Position numbers and translations under genes: made by a program. Below the pieces are notes generated by a model. That model was given only the letters and a program-made list of their open reading frames with translations. It did no database searches and was not told the DNA's origin. From Streptomyces flaveus (GTDB lineage Bacteria; Actinomycetota; Actinomycetes; Streptomycetales; Streptomycetaceae), in contig NZ_BMPQ01000015.1 of assembly GCF_014647675.1 (NCBI RefSeq), positions 1-64,000 of the forward strand: DNA of 64,000 bases, written 5' to 3'. Of the stretch, positions 32,822 to 41,008 are shown piece by piece (within the stretch, counting starts at the first letter, position 1; each line of letters opens with the position of its first letter).

Positions 32822-34654
32822 CTACGGCCTGAACCGGAGCACCTGCGGGTCGTGGTCGCTGATCTGGTCGGCGAACTCCGCGTTGATGTGCACGCTGTCG
32901 TAGCTGAAGTCGCCGTCCTTACGGATCGACCGGCTGATCAGGATCTGGTCGAGGACCTGGCTGTTGCCCTGGAAGTCATAGCTGTAACGCTCGCTCTCCG
33001 GCAGGGACTTGATGGCCGGGTAGAGGACGCCGTCGTCCTCCAGGAGCTTGGTCGTCTCCGAGAACTCGAAGTCGTTGATGTCGCCGAGCGTGACGACGGA
33101 CGCCTTCTTCTCCGCCGCGAGGATGTCCTTGACGAAGGCGTTCACCGACTTCGCCTGGAGGTGGCGCTGGGTCTCCGAGGAGCGGACCGGCGGCTGGTTC
33201 TGGGAGTGCAGCGCCTGGTCGCCGCCCTTCGACGCGAAGTGGTTCGCGATCAAGAACACGGTCTTGCCGCGGAAGACGAACTCGCCCACCAGCGGCTTGC
33301 GGCTGTTCTTCCACGCCTCGGCCGCCGGGTCGATACGGCCCGGGGACGCCGTGAGAGCCGCCTTGCCGTTCGCCTTCGTGACGCCCACAGCGGTCGTCGC
33401 GTCGCCGCCCGCCCGGTCGGTGAAGGAGACGCGCTCCGGGTTGAAGAGGAACACCTGGCGTATGTTGCCGCCCGGCTCACCGCCGTCCGCGAGGTCGACC
33501 GGGTCGATGGACCGCCACTCGTAGGCCGGGCCGCCCGCCGCGGTGATCGCGTCGGTCAGCTTGCGCATCGTCTCGTCGGCGGCGACCGTGCCGTCCTTCT
33601 TCGCGCCGTTGTTGTCCTGGATCTCTTCCAGGGCCACGATGTCGGGCGACTGCAGGTTCTTCACGATCGCGGCGGCGTGATCGGCGAAGGAGTCGTCCGT
33701 CGGGTCGAGGTTCTCGACGTTGTACGTCGCCACCGCCAGCTCGTTCCGCGACTGCTTACGGGTCGTCTCGCGCTCAAGGCCGCCCTCGGCGACCGTGCCC
33801 AGGGTGCGGGCGGTCAGCGTGTAGCCGCCGAACTGCGTGTAGTCGAGCGGGCCCTCGGTGGTGCCCTTCAGGGTGTCGCCGACGTTCGCCGTCGGGAACG
33901 GCTGCGTGGCGGTCGGGATCAGCGACTGGATCTGCAGTCGGCCGGCGTTCTGCGAGTCGTACGAGCCGTAGACGGTGCCGCCGCGGCGGGTCGGGTTCTC
34001 CCACGGCTTCACCGTCACCCACAGCTCGGAGAACGGGTCGGTGGCGGTGACCACGCGCGAGGAGCCGATCTTGACGTTCATGCCCTCCAGGGACTCGTAC
34101 AGGTCGAGGGCGTACTTTCGCGGCTTCAAGGGGAGCCCGTTGACCGAGCCGTTCGCGCCCTCGTCGCCGGTCGGCGCGTACTTGCGGGGTACCGAATGGC
34201 CGCTGATGGTCGTGGCCTTCGGGAGGGCGTTGCCGCTCGACTCCACGGTCACCGTCGGCTTGGTGATCTCCGTGACCGACTGGTTGCCCGAGGACGTACC
34301 ACCCGGCACGAACTCCGTGACGGTGCCCGAGACCTTCACCGAGTCCCCGACGGCGACCTTCGGCGTGGAGCTGGTGAAGACGAAGATTCCTTCGCTGGTG
34401 GCCGGGTTCTTGTCCGCGGCCGGGTCCTGGATCCAGAAGCCACGGGACGAACCGTAGGTCCGTACGCCGGTCACGATGCCGGTCACGTCCGTGACCTGCT
34501 GGCCCGCGAGCGGGGATGTCCGGGTGCTGCCCTGGATGTCGTGGACGGCCACGGCTTCCGCCTGGGCGGAGCCGGTGAACACCACGGCGGTGGCGGTGGA
34601 ACAGACGACGGCGACGGTGAGCGCGGCTATGCGCGCGGAAGACTTGCTGGGCAA
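32822..34654 (-). CDS. Secreted ExeM/NucH-type endonuclease
   Basis: This 610-residue secreted nuclease has a Sec signal peptide (residues 1-32, ending SAQA). An N-terminal OB/CBD-like region follows (ITGIV-type segment GQQVTDVTGIVTGVRTYG). A C-terminal endonuclease/exonuclease/phosphatase domain starts near residue 300 with ATYNVENLDPTDD, then LEEIQDNNG, FLIANHFASKGGD, LGDINDFEFSE and SDHDPQVLRF, the standard EEP catalytic motifs. ExeM-family enzymes degrade extracellular DNA for phosphate or carbon. The PhoX phosphatase nearby fits a nutrient-scavenging theme. Confidence 0.9.
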   Translation of the reverse strand: MPSKSSARIAALTVAVVCSTATAVVFTGSAQAEAVAVHDIQGSTRTSPLAGQQVTDVTGIVTGVRTYGSSRGFWIQDPAADKNPATSEGIFVFTSSTPKVAVGDSVKVSGTVTEFVPGGTSSGNQSVTEITKPTVTVESSGNALPKATTISGHSVPRKYAPTGDEGANGSVNGLPLKPRKYALDLYESLEGMNVKIGSSRVVTATDPFSELWVTVKPWENPTRRGGTVYGSYDSQNAGRLQIQSLIPTATQPFPTANVGDTLKGTTEGPLDYTQFGGYTLTARTLGTVAEGGLERETTRKQSRNELAVATYNVENLDPTDDSFADHAAAIVKNLQSPDIVALEEIQDNNGAKKDGTVAADETMRKLTDAITAAGGPAYEWRSIDPVDLADGGEPGGNIRQVFLFNPERVSFTDRAGGDATTAVGVTKANGKAALTASPGRIDPAAEAWKNSRKPLVGEFVFRGKTVFLIANHFASKGGDQALHSQNQPPVRSSETQRHLQAKSVNAFVKDILAAEKKASVVTLGDINDFEFSETTKLLEDDGVLYPAIKSLPESERYSYDFQGNSQVLDQILISRSIRKDGDFSYDSVHINAEFADQISDHDPQVLRFRP

Positions 34655-34951
34655 CGGAATCCCTCCGGGGACGTGCGTGAGCGCCGGGACGAGGGTGGTG
34701 CAAGAGGCTGGTGGATCTGATGGAGCCTGAGGAGCAATAGGGCTCTACGCGCGTCAATCTCGTGTGTGGCCAGGTTACTTGTCAAGGTTTCAGCCATGTA
34801 CGGGTTCTGACAGGTTCATGAACCAGGCCGCATGGGTTGAAATCCGTCTAGGCTGAGGACGCGGTCAGGGGCGGCCGGAGCGCGACGTCCGGAACGGCCG
34901 CCCGACCCCTGTATGTGTGCACGTCTGTACGTCCGAGGAGAGAACCAGCCG
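34655..34951. other. Divergent intergenic region
   Basis: This separates the leftward nuclease and the rightward acidic protein gene. A perfect 12-base palindrome GGTTCATGAACC lies at 34813-34824. A GTTC direct repeat here has 10-base spacing, not the 11 of a PHO box, so I do not call a PhoP site. No reading frame in the interval looks like a gene. Confidence 0.5.
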
Positions 34952-36379
34952 ATGTCAGACAGCTCCACCCTGCCGCCGGTGCGGCTGACGTCCGAAGCGG
35001 AACTCGCGCGGGACGCACTCGCCACACCGCTGCTCTCCCGTGCCGTACGCCTCGCCCGCTGGGCCGGTCCGGACACCCGGGTCGGAGCCGGTGGCGAACT
35101 CGTCGAGGAGCAACTGCCGGGCGCCGCCGCTGAACTCGGCCTCGAAGGGGAGGACGCCGCCGCCTACGCGAGCGAGGCCTGGCGGGTGGCCGTGGACACC
35201 GGGCTCGTCGAGATCGTGGACGAGGAGGAGGGGACGGTCGCCAAGGGCGCCGAACTGGCACTCGTCACCTCGGGTGCGCCGGCCGACGTGCTGGGCCTGT
35301 GGCTCGGCGCCCTGGACACGGTGCTCGCCGACGCCAGCGTGCCCGACCTCGACGACCTCATGACCGCCATGGACGCGGACGGCGAGATCGACTTCGCCGC
35401 CCTGGACTGGGACCCGGACGCGGAGGCCGACTTCCTCGACGGCGTGCTCGGCAACCTCTACCTGCTGACCGTCAGCGAGGAGGGACCCGGCGACAGCCCG
35501 GTACCGCTGCCCGCGCTCGCCGCCTCGATGGTCGTACCGGACGACATGGCGGAACCCACGAACGACGTCCTGGAGCAGGTGTCGGACGCGATGATGCGGC
35601 TCGACGACCAGTTCCGGCTCCTGGAGCCGGCCGGACTCGTCGACTTCCAGCCCGTCGACGAGAGGCTGATGACCGACCCCGACGAGGAGCCCGCCACGCC
35701 GTCCGACGAGACGGACATCTCGCGGTACGGAATGGTGCGCCTCACCCCGCTCGGCCTCTACGGCATCCGGACCCGACTCCAGGAGGGCGGGCTCTCCGCC
35801 CCGGCGGTCGGTGACCTCGCCGACAAGGGCGCGGACGCCCTGCTCGACGGCACCTCCACCTTCCCGCCCGCAGCGGCACAGGCCGAGACCGAGCAGTGGC
35901 TCGCCCGGCGCGAACCCCTCGCCGCCGCACGGGAGTTGCTCGCCGCGGCCCGCGGCTCCGACCCGGGCGCACCGCTGCGGCGGCTGCTCTGCCAGCAGGC
36001 CCTGTCGCTCGTCGGTACGGAGGCCTCGGGGGCCCTGCGCGAAGTGCTCGACGACCCCGAGCTGGGCGGGCTCGCCCGGGTGTGGCTCACCGAGCGGGGC
36101 GCCCCGGACGTGCCCGCACCCTCCGAGGACTTGGTCTTCTGGCTGACCGTCGACACGATCGCCGCGCAGCTGGCGGCGGAGGGCAACTCCGAGGAACTCC
36201 AGGCCCTGGTGCAGGGACTCGCGGCCCAGCACAGCAACTTCTTCGACGCCGCCTGGCGCGTCGACCACCCGGCCACGCCGGACGTCCTGGAGGCCATGGG
36301 ACGGCTCCACCCGGACAAGAAGGTCGCCAAGGAGGCCCGTAAGGCGGCGTTCAAGGCGCGGTCGCAGCAAGGGGGTTGA
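34952..36379 (+). CDS. Large acidic hypothetical protein
   Basis: This 475-residue protein is rich in Asp, Glu, Ala and Leu and is probably alpha-helical, with HEAT-like helical stretches in its C-terminal half (LRRLLCQQALSLVGTEASGA and VLDDPELGGLARVWLTERGA). There is no signal peptide or membrane segment. The ATG at 34952 follows GAGGAGAGAACC. I do not recognise a defined domain. It ends 8 bases from the convergent small acidic gene. It is likely a conserved Streptomyces cytoplasmic protein; no function can be given. Confidence 0.78.
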   Translation: MSDSSTLPPVRLTSEAELARDALATPLLSRAVRLARWAGPDTRVGAGGELVEEQLPGAAAELGLEGEDAAAYASEAWRVAVDTGLVEIVDEEEGTVAKGAELALVTSGAPADVLGLWLGALDTVLADASVPDLDDLMTAMDADGEIDFAALDWDPDAEADFLDGVLGNLYLLTVSEEGPGDSPVPLPALAASMVVPDDMAEPTNDVLEQVSDAMMRLDDQFRLLEPAGLVDFQPVDERLMTDPDEEPATPSDETDISRYGMVRLTPLGLYGIRTRLQEGGLSAPAVGDLADKGADALLDGTSTFPPAAAQAETEQWLARREPLAAARELLAAARGSDPGAPLRRLLCQQALSLVGTEASGALREVLDDPELGGLARVWLTERGAPDVPAPSEDLVFWLTVDTIAAQLAAEGNSEELQALVQGLAAQHSNFFDAAWRVDHPATPDVLEAMGRLHPDKKVAKEARKAAFKARSQQGG

Positions 36380-36387
36380 GGCGGCTG

Positions 36388-36741
36388 TCAGGGGGTGGGT
36401 TCCGGGGACTCATGAGCCCCCTGTGACTGCCTCTGCTCGGTCTCGTCCCGCGCCCCGGCCTGAGTCTCGCTCTGCGCCCCGGCCTGGGTCTCGACCGCTT
36501 CGGCCTGTGTCTCGTCCTGCGTCTCACCGCCGCCCATCGGAAGCACGCGTACGGGTACGCCTTCGAGCTCGTCCGGAATCACGTCCTCGGGCCGGAGGCT
36601 GTCGTCGGCCACCTCGTGGGTGACGAAGACGACGATCACGTCCTCGCCCGAGCTCTCGTCCTGTCCGATGCCGACCCCGGTCACATGAGCCAGCCTCATC
36701 AGCCGGTCCTCGTGAAGGCGGCGCGCCTTACGTGCGTCCAC
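36388..36741 (-). CDS. Small hypothetical protein with repetitive acidic tail
   Basis: The protein has 117 residues. Residues 1-68 look folded and begin MDARKARRLHEDRLMRLAHV, with a conserved-looking core GVGIGQDESSGEDVIVVFVT and VPVRVLPMGG. Residues 70-117 are a low-complexity tail of ETQ-type repeats (ETQAEAVETQAGAQSETQAG), probably disordered and prone to length change. It has no export signal. It is convergent with the large acidic protein. Function is unknown. Confidence 0.7.
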   Translation of the reverse strand: MDARKARRLHEDRLMRLAHVTGVGIGQDESSGEDVIVVFVTHEVADDSLRPEDVIPDELEGVPVRVLPMGGGETQDETQAEAVETQAGAQSETQAGARDETEQRQSQGAHESPEPTP

Positions 36742-36871
36742 TGCGGCTCGCCTCCCACGGGGCGTGCGGATGGTTGCTGTCTATTTTACGGAGATTCTTC
36801 CGATCATTCGTTCGCAAACCAGGATTCCTGGGCCGTATGGGTGGCGCCTTGGCCCGCGATTGTCGGTCCGC

Positions 36872-36893
36872 GTTCAACCGGCGTTCAGTCACA
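36872..36893 (+). promoter_or_regulatory. PHO box upstream of phoX
   Basis: Two 11-base direct repeat units, GTTCAACCGGC and GTTCAGTCACA, match the Streptomyces PhoP-binding PHO box. They end 77 bases before the PhoX start, a normal activator position, so phosphate starvation probably induces this gene. Confidence 0.7.
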
Positions 36894-36970
36894 GGCGGAA
36901 CGGTGTGGCAGAGGTCGGTAACCGGCCACCCTCCACGGTCCCACTCCACCGTCACAGGAGAACAGACAGC

Positions 36971-38437
36971 ATGTCGCTCACTCGTAGGGACTTCGCCAGA
37001 CGGTCCGCGATCACCGGCGCCGGTGTCGCCCTGGTCGGCAGCGTCGGCGCCTTCGCCACCGCGCCCGGCGCCCTCGCGGCCCAGGACGCCGAGACCATGG
37101 GGGACGACGCGGAAGCGGGAGACGCCGCGGAACGCCCGGGCGGCGGCGTCGGCTACGGCCCGCTCCTCCCCGACCCCGAGGGCATCCTCGCGCTGCCCGC
37201 CGGATTCTCGTACCGCGTCCTCACCTACAGCGGCAAGACCAAGCTGGAGTCCGGCGAGACCACCCCCTCCAACCACGACGGCACGGCCGCCTTCCCGGGC
37301 CCCCGCGGCACGACCCTCCTCGTCAACAACCACGAGCTCAAGGGCCCGCGCGCCAACTGGGACCACCCGGTGCCCCTCACTAAGGGCCTCGTCTACGACC
37401 CGGCCGCGTCCGGTGGCTGCACGGTCGTCGAGGTGCGCCCCGGCGGCCAGGTCGCCGAGTGGGTCGGTATCGCCGGCACCTCCACCAACTGTGCGGGCGG
37501 CAGCACCCCTTGGGGCACCTGGCTCACCTGCGAGGAGAACTCCGACCGGGCCGGCCAGAACGGCATGACCAAGGACCACGGCTACGTCTTCGAGGTCGAC
37601 CCCCGCGACCGCCGCGCCAACCGGAACCCCAAGCCCCTGAAGTTCTTCGGCCGTTACGACCACGAGGCCGTCGTCATCGACCCCAAGCGGGGCCACGCCT
37701 ACCTCACCGAGGACGACGACGAGCCCAACGGCCTCTTCTTCCGCTGGGTCCCGCCGAAGGGATTCACCTACGGCCGCGGCAAGTTCCGCACCCTCGCCGA
37801 CGACGCCGGCGTCCTTCAGGCCCCCAAGTGCTATGACTCCGGCGGCCGTTACGTGGACGACCTGTCCCGCGCCACGAAGATCGGCACCGTGTACGGCGTC
37901 GACTGGGTCGACGTACCCGACCGCGACGCCAAGACGGTCGCGGTGCGCAAACAGTTCGACGAGGGCGAGGTCACCCGCGCCCGCAAGCTCGAAGGCATGT
38001 GGTGGGGCGACGGCGGCGCGTACATCGTGTCCTCGTACGCCCGTGACGAGAGCCCCGTCCAGCACGACGGCCAGGTCTGGTTCTACGACCCCAAGCGCCG
38101 CACGCTGACCCTCAAGGTCCTCCTCGGCGTGAACCCGGACCCGTCCGAGGACGGCGCCTTCGACGGCCCGGACAACATCACCGTCTCCCCTTACGGTGGC
38201 ATCGTCCTCGCCGAGGACGGCGAGGGTATCTCGCACCTCTTCGGCGCGACGGACAGCGGCCGTACGTACCCCATCGCCCGCAATGATCTCAACGTCGGCA
38301 CCGAAGAGGAGCCGGAATACAGCGAGTTCGCCGGCGTCACCTTCTCGCCCGACGGCAAGACCCTGTACGCCAACATCCAGAAGCCGGGCATTCTGCTCGC
38401 GATCACCGGACCCTGGAAGCGCCAGAAGCGCGGCTGA
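36971..38437 (+). CDS. phoX: PhoX-family alkaline phosphatase (Tat-exported)
   Basis: PhoX-type enzymes are calcium- and iron-dependent phosphatases that release phosphate outside the cell. The 488-residue protein starts with a Tat signal (LTRRDFARRSAITGAGVALVG) ending near residue 37. Conserved PhoX/DUF839 segments include LLVNNHELKGPRANWDHP, WGTWLTCEENSDR, GRYDHEAVVIDPKRGHAYL, MWWGDGGAYIVSSYA and DGPDNITVSPYGGIVLAEDG. The length and motifs are complete. The PHO box upstream supports induction by PhoP. I chose the ATG at 36971, immediately behind the CACAGGAGAACAGACAGC leader with an AGGAG ribosome-binding site. Confidence 0.9.
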   Translation: MSLTRRDFARRSAITGAGVALVGSVGAFATAPGALAAQDAETMGDDAEAGDAAERPGGGVGYGPLLPDPEGILALPAGFSYRVLTYSGKTKLESGETTPSNHDGTAAFPGPRGTTLLVNNHELKGPRANWDHPVPLTKGLVYDPAASGGCTVVEVRPGGQVAEWVGIAGTSTNCAGGSTPWGTWLTCEENSDRAGQNGMTKDHGYVFEVDPRDRRANRNPKPLKFFGRYDHEAVVIDPKRGHAYLTEDDDEPNGLFFRWVPPKGFTYGRGKFRTLADDAGVLQAPKCYDSGGRYVDDLSRATKIGTVYGVDWVDVPDRDAKTVAVRKQFDEGEVTRARKLEGMWWGDGGAYIVSSYARDESPVQHDGQVWFYDPKRRTLTLKVLLGVNPDPSEDGAFDGPDNITVSPYGGIVLAEDGEGISHLFGATDSGRTYPIARNDLNVGTEEEPEYSEFAGVTFSPDGKTLYANIQKPGILLAITGPWKRQKRG

Positions 38438-38445
38438 TTAATTCA

Positions 38446-38476
38446 TTGGCCCGGCCCGCGGTACGCCTCCTACAGT
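38446..38476 (+). promoter_or_regulatory. Candidate promoter of the Y RNA cassette
   Basis: TTGGCC (38446-38451) and TACAGT (38471-38476) are spaced by 19 bases. They predict a transcript start at about 38483, where the closing stem of the first Y-like RNA begins. Confidence 0.5.
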
Positions 38477-38482
38477 GATGCA

Positions 38483-38622
38483 TGTCCAGGTGCGAAGGCA
38501 GGACCTACTTCCACTGATAATGGGGCGGCCGCGGGTTCGAGTCCCGCCACCGGTACAACGCGCCGGTGTAGCTCAGGGGTTAGAGCACCTACGTCGGTTC
38601 CGCCGGCCTTGAACTCTGGACA
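38483..38622 (+). ncRNA. Y-RNA-like RNA 1 with permuted tRNA-like module
   Basis: The ends pair as TGTCCAG (38483-38489) with CTGGACA (38616-38622). An internal loop GTGCG opposite GAACT follows, then AAGGC (38495-38499) with GCCTT (38606-38610). The GGTGCGAAGG and CTTGAACT strands resemble the Ro-binding stem of Y RNAs. Inside is a tRNA-like unit in circularly permuted order. It has a T arm GCGGG-TTCGAGT-CCCGC (38531-38547), an acceptor hairpin CACCGGT (38548-38554) with GCCGGTG (38562-38568), a TA linker, and a D arm GCTC-AGGGGTTA-GAGC (38571-38586). Its position before the Ro60 gene supports a bacterial Y RNA (YrlA type). Confidence 0.82.
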
Positions 38623-38646
38623 CCACAATTTCATGCATGTCACGCA

Positions 38647-38718
38647 CCTCCCGGTGCGCAGGTTGCGGCTACTTCTCTTCCAAAGAATCCACGCCGCCGC
38701 CGACTTGATCTCGGGAGG
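38647..38718 (+). ncRNA. Y-RNA-like RNA 2, short form without tRNA-like module
   Basis: The ends pair as CCTCCCG (38647-38653) with CGGGAGG (38712-38718). The same internal loop follows, GTGCG opposite ATCT. Then come CAGGT (38659-38663) with ACTTG (38703-38707), and an inner stem with one bulge in which GCGGC pairs with GCCGC. The conserved TACTTC follows and leads into a small TCTT-CCA-AAGA hairpin. The RNA is 72 bases, half the length of its neighbours, because the T-arm/acceptor/D-arm block is missing. It lies 24 bases after RNA 1 and shows compensating pairs, so it looks functional. Confidence 0.72.
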
Positions 38719-38732
38719 CGCAGCAAATGGTG

Positions 38733-38870
38733 TGTGCCCGGTGCGCAGGCAACGGTTACTTCTGGGATCAGAGGGTTGCGGGTTCGAGTCCCGTCATCGA
38801 CTTAGGGTCGGTGTAGCTCAATTGGCAGAGCTTCTGGCTGTTCCGTCGCCGACTCCTGACCTCGGGCACA
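38733..38870 (+). ncRNA. Y-RNA-like RNA 3 with permuted tRNA-like module
   Basis: The ends pair as TGTGCCCG (38733-38740) with CGGGCACA (38863-38870). The internal loop is GTGCG opposite ACCT, followed by CAGG (38746-38749) with CCTG (38855-38858). The permuted tRNA-like unit has a T arm GCGGG-TTCGAGT-CCCGT (38778-38794), an acceptor hairpin CATCGAC (38795-38801) with GTCGGTG (38807-38813), a TA linker, and a D arm GCTC-AATTGGCA-GAGC (38816-38831). A TCTG-GGAT-CAGA hairpin precedes the T arm. The stems differ from RNA 1 in sequence but keep pairing, indicating selection on structure. It ends 53 bases before the Ro60 ATG. Confidence 0.82.
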
Positions 38871-38923
38871 TTCCATTTGTTGCGCCTCCCCTTGGAAAAT
38901 CAATGAATTCGGGGGAATTCACC

Positions 38924-40507
38924 ATGGCGCGTTTCAACACCAAGTCCACCAAGGCGCAGCCCACTTCTCGCGTGACGTCGACCGGGCGCGTTCTGCGTAC
39001 CCACCAGGGCGGCCGGGGCCAGGAGCGTGACGCACGCTCCGAGCTCTTTCTCCTCTCGATCGCCAACTTCGTTGCGCAGCAGACCTTTTATGAGTCCGGC
39101 GAGGCCCGCGACGACCGGTTCGCCGCGCTCGTACGCCGGCTCGCCGTCGAGGACCCGGAGTGGACCGCGGGCCTGCTCGGCTGGCTGCGCGGCGAGGGCA
39201 ACCTCCGTACGGCCTCGATCGTGGGCGCCGCCGAGTACGTGAAGGCGTGTCTCGACGCGGGTGCGACGGAAGGCCCGTCCAACCGGCAGGTCATCGACTC
39301 CGTGCTGCGCCGTCCCGACGAGCCCGGCGAGCTGCTCGCGTACTGGACTTCGCGGTACGGCCGGGCCATCCCGAAGCCCGTGAAGCGTGGCGTCGCCGAC
39401 GCTGTACGCCGCCTCTACAGCGCCAAGTCGCTCCTGAAGTACGACACGGCGTCCAAGGGCTACCGCTTCGGCGACATCCTGAACCTGGTGCACGCCGCGC
39501 CGGATCCTCAGAAGCCGTGGCAGGGCGAGCTGTTCCAGTACGCCCTCGACCGCCGGCACAACCCGGACACGGCAGTGGTGCCCAAGTCGCTGCCCGTACT
39601 GGCGGCCCACCGTGACCTGATGGCACTGCGGCCCGCCAAGCGGCGCAGGGTCGTGACCGGTGCGGGCGGCGCGCAGCGCCTCGCGGACGCGGGCATCACC
39701 TGGGAGGCGCTGGCCGGCTGGCTCCAGGGCCCGATGGACAAGGCGGCCTGGGAGGCCGTGATCCCGTCCATGGGCGCGATGGCGCTGGTCCGCAACCTGC
39801 GGAACTTCGACGAGGCGGGTGTCTCGGACGAGGTGGCAGCTCGGGTCGCCGCCAAGATCAGCGATCCGGCGGAGGTGGCGCGCTCGCGGCAGTTCCCGTT
39901 CCGCTACCTCGCCGCGTACCAGCACGCGCCGTCGCTGCGCTGGTCGTACCCGCTGGAGCAGGCACTCGGCCACTCGCTGGCCAACGTGCCCGCACTGCCG
40001 GGCCGCACGCTGGTACTGGTCGACCGCTCGGGCTCGATGTTCTACTCGCGCCTTTCCGACCGCTCGGAGCTGAACCGGGCGGACGCCGCGGCGATCTTCG
40101 GCACGGCGCTCGCGCTGCGGGCGGCGGACGCGGATCTCGTCGAGTTCGGTACGAGCAGCAATCGGGTGCGGTTCCGCAAGGGCGAGTCCGTACTGAAGGT
40201 GCTCGACCGCTTCGGCGACCTCGGCGGCACCAACACCACCGAGGCGGTGCGCAAGCACTACAAGAAGCACGACCGCGTACTGATCGTCACGGACGAGCAG
40301 GCCATGTACAGCAACTACGGGGACCCGACCGAGCAGGTACCGGCGAACGTGCCGGTCTACACCTGGAACCTTGCCGGATACCAGGCGGGCCATGGCCCGT
40401 CCGGGAAGGGGAACCGCCACGTGTTCGGCGGGCTCTCGGACGCGGCGTTCCGGATGGTGCCGCTTCTTGAGTCGGCGCGGGATGCCGACTGGCCCTGGGT
40501 GGCCTGA
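38924..40507 (+). CDS. rsr: Ro60 orthologue (TROVE domain plus vWA domain)
   Basis: Ro60/Rsr is a ring-shaped RNA-binding protein that binds Y RNAs and misfolded or stress-related RNAs and can direct an exonuclease. The 527-residue protein has a TROVE HEAT-repeat ring at about residues 35-340 (RSELFLLSIANFVAQQTFYE, then LVHAAPDPQKPWQGELFQYA). A von Willebrand A domain follows with the metal site DRSGSM near residue 366, plus VEFGTSSNRV and VLIVTDEQAMYS. I chose the ATG at 38924; the open frame further upstream runs through the Y RNAs. It is followed by a strong terminator and has no protein-coding partner in the locus. Confidence 0.93.
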   Translation: MARFNTKSTKAQPTSRVTSTGRVLRTHQGGRGQERDARSELFLLSIANFVAQQTFYESGEARDDRFAALVRRLAVEDPEWTAGLLGWLRGEGNLRTASIVGAAEYVKACLDAGATEGPSNRQVIDSVLRRPDEPGELLAYWTSRYGRAIPKPVKRGVADAVRRLYSAKSLLKYDTASKGYRFGDILNLVHAAPDPQKPWQGELFQYALDRRHNPDTAVVPKSLPVLAAHRDLMALRPAKRRRVVTGAGGAQRLADAGITWEALAGWLQGPMDKAAWEAVIPSMGAMALVRNLRNFDEAGVSDEVAARVAAKISDPAEVARSRQFPFRYLAAYQHAPSLRWSYPLEQALGHSLANVPALPGRTLVLVDRSGSMFYSRLSDRSELNRADAAAIFGTALALRAADADLVEFGTSSNRVRFRKGESVLKVLDRFGDLGGTNTTEAVRKHYKKHDRVLIVTDEQAMYSNYGDPTEQVPANVPVYTWNLAGYQAGHGPSGKGNRHVFGGLSDAAFRMVPLLESARDADWPWVA

Positions 40508-40520
40508 GGGACGGTAAGGA

Positions 40521-40556
40521 AGCCTGTGGCCCGCACTTCGGTGCGGGCCACAGGCT
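40521..40556 (+). terminator. Terminator after the Ro60 gene
   Basis: A 16-bp perfect stem (arms AGCCTGTGGCCCGCAC and GTGCGGGCCACAGGCT) closed by a stable TTCG tetraloop. It shares its core with the terminator at 52479-52518. Confidence 0.92.
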
Positions 40557-41008
40557 TGTGCGGGCCGGCATGTGCTGCCGTACAGGCCTTGGCGTGGGCG
40601 GGGTGATTTCCGGTCAATTTCTGACGGGGGATGCCCACTTGACCCTCGATACCTTCACAACAAGCACACAGTTACTACCTAGTATCGGCACGGGTTTGCG
40701 CCTGCCTGATCGCGTGCCGTCGTGGGCGTTTTCGCGCCACGCCACTCCTGACTCCGAAGTCAACTCCTGTTCCGGACCGCTGACCTTGTGGCTATGGTGA
40801 TCGCCGCGCGCCGCTGGTGGACCATGACCGCTCCGCCGTGGCGCACTCACACCAACCGGCGGCCGGGGGAACAGCGTCGCCACGGGGAGGGACACCATCC
40901 GCTGCTTCGGTCTCCGTACCGGGGCGGCGGGCTGAGCTTCACTCATCGCCTCCGTCTCCTCGGACGGGCACCCCCGCCTGCCTTCCTTCGCGATGAACGG
41001 ATGCTCTG
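40557..41008. other. Upstream region of the large lectin-coiled coil gene
   Basis: No convincing gene is present in about 450 bases between the Ro60 terminator and the large secreted protein. Part of it is less GC-rich than its surroundings (40610-40690). A TTGACC at 40639-40644 and a TAGTAT at 40680-40685 are promoter-like but are spaced 35 bases apart, so they do not form one promoter. Short frames here look like chance. Confidence 0.45.

Noticed and set aside
34801..34824. PHO box upstream of the secreted nuclease
   Set aside because: The two GTTC elements are 10 bases apart and the second is part of a palindrome; PHO boxes have 11-base units.
38531..38831. Two ordinary tRNA genes or decayed tRNAs
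   Set aside because: T arms and D arms are perfect, but the order is permuted, no anticodon arm joins them, and the acceptor strands pair across a short loop. Together with the outer Ro-type stems this fits Y-like RNAs, not broken tRNAs.
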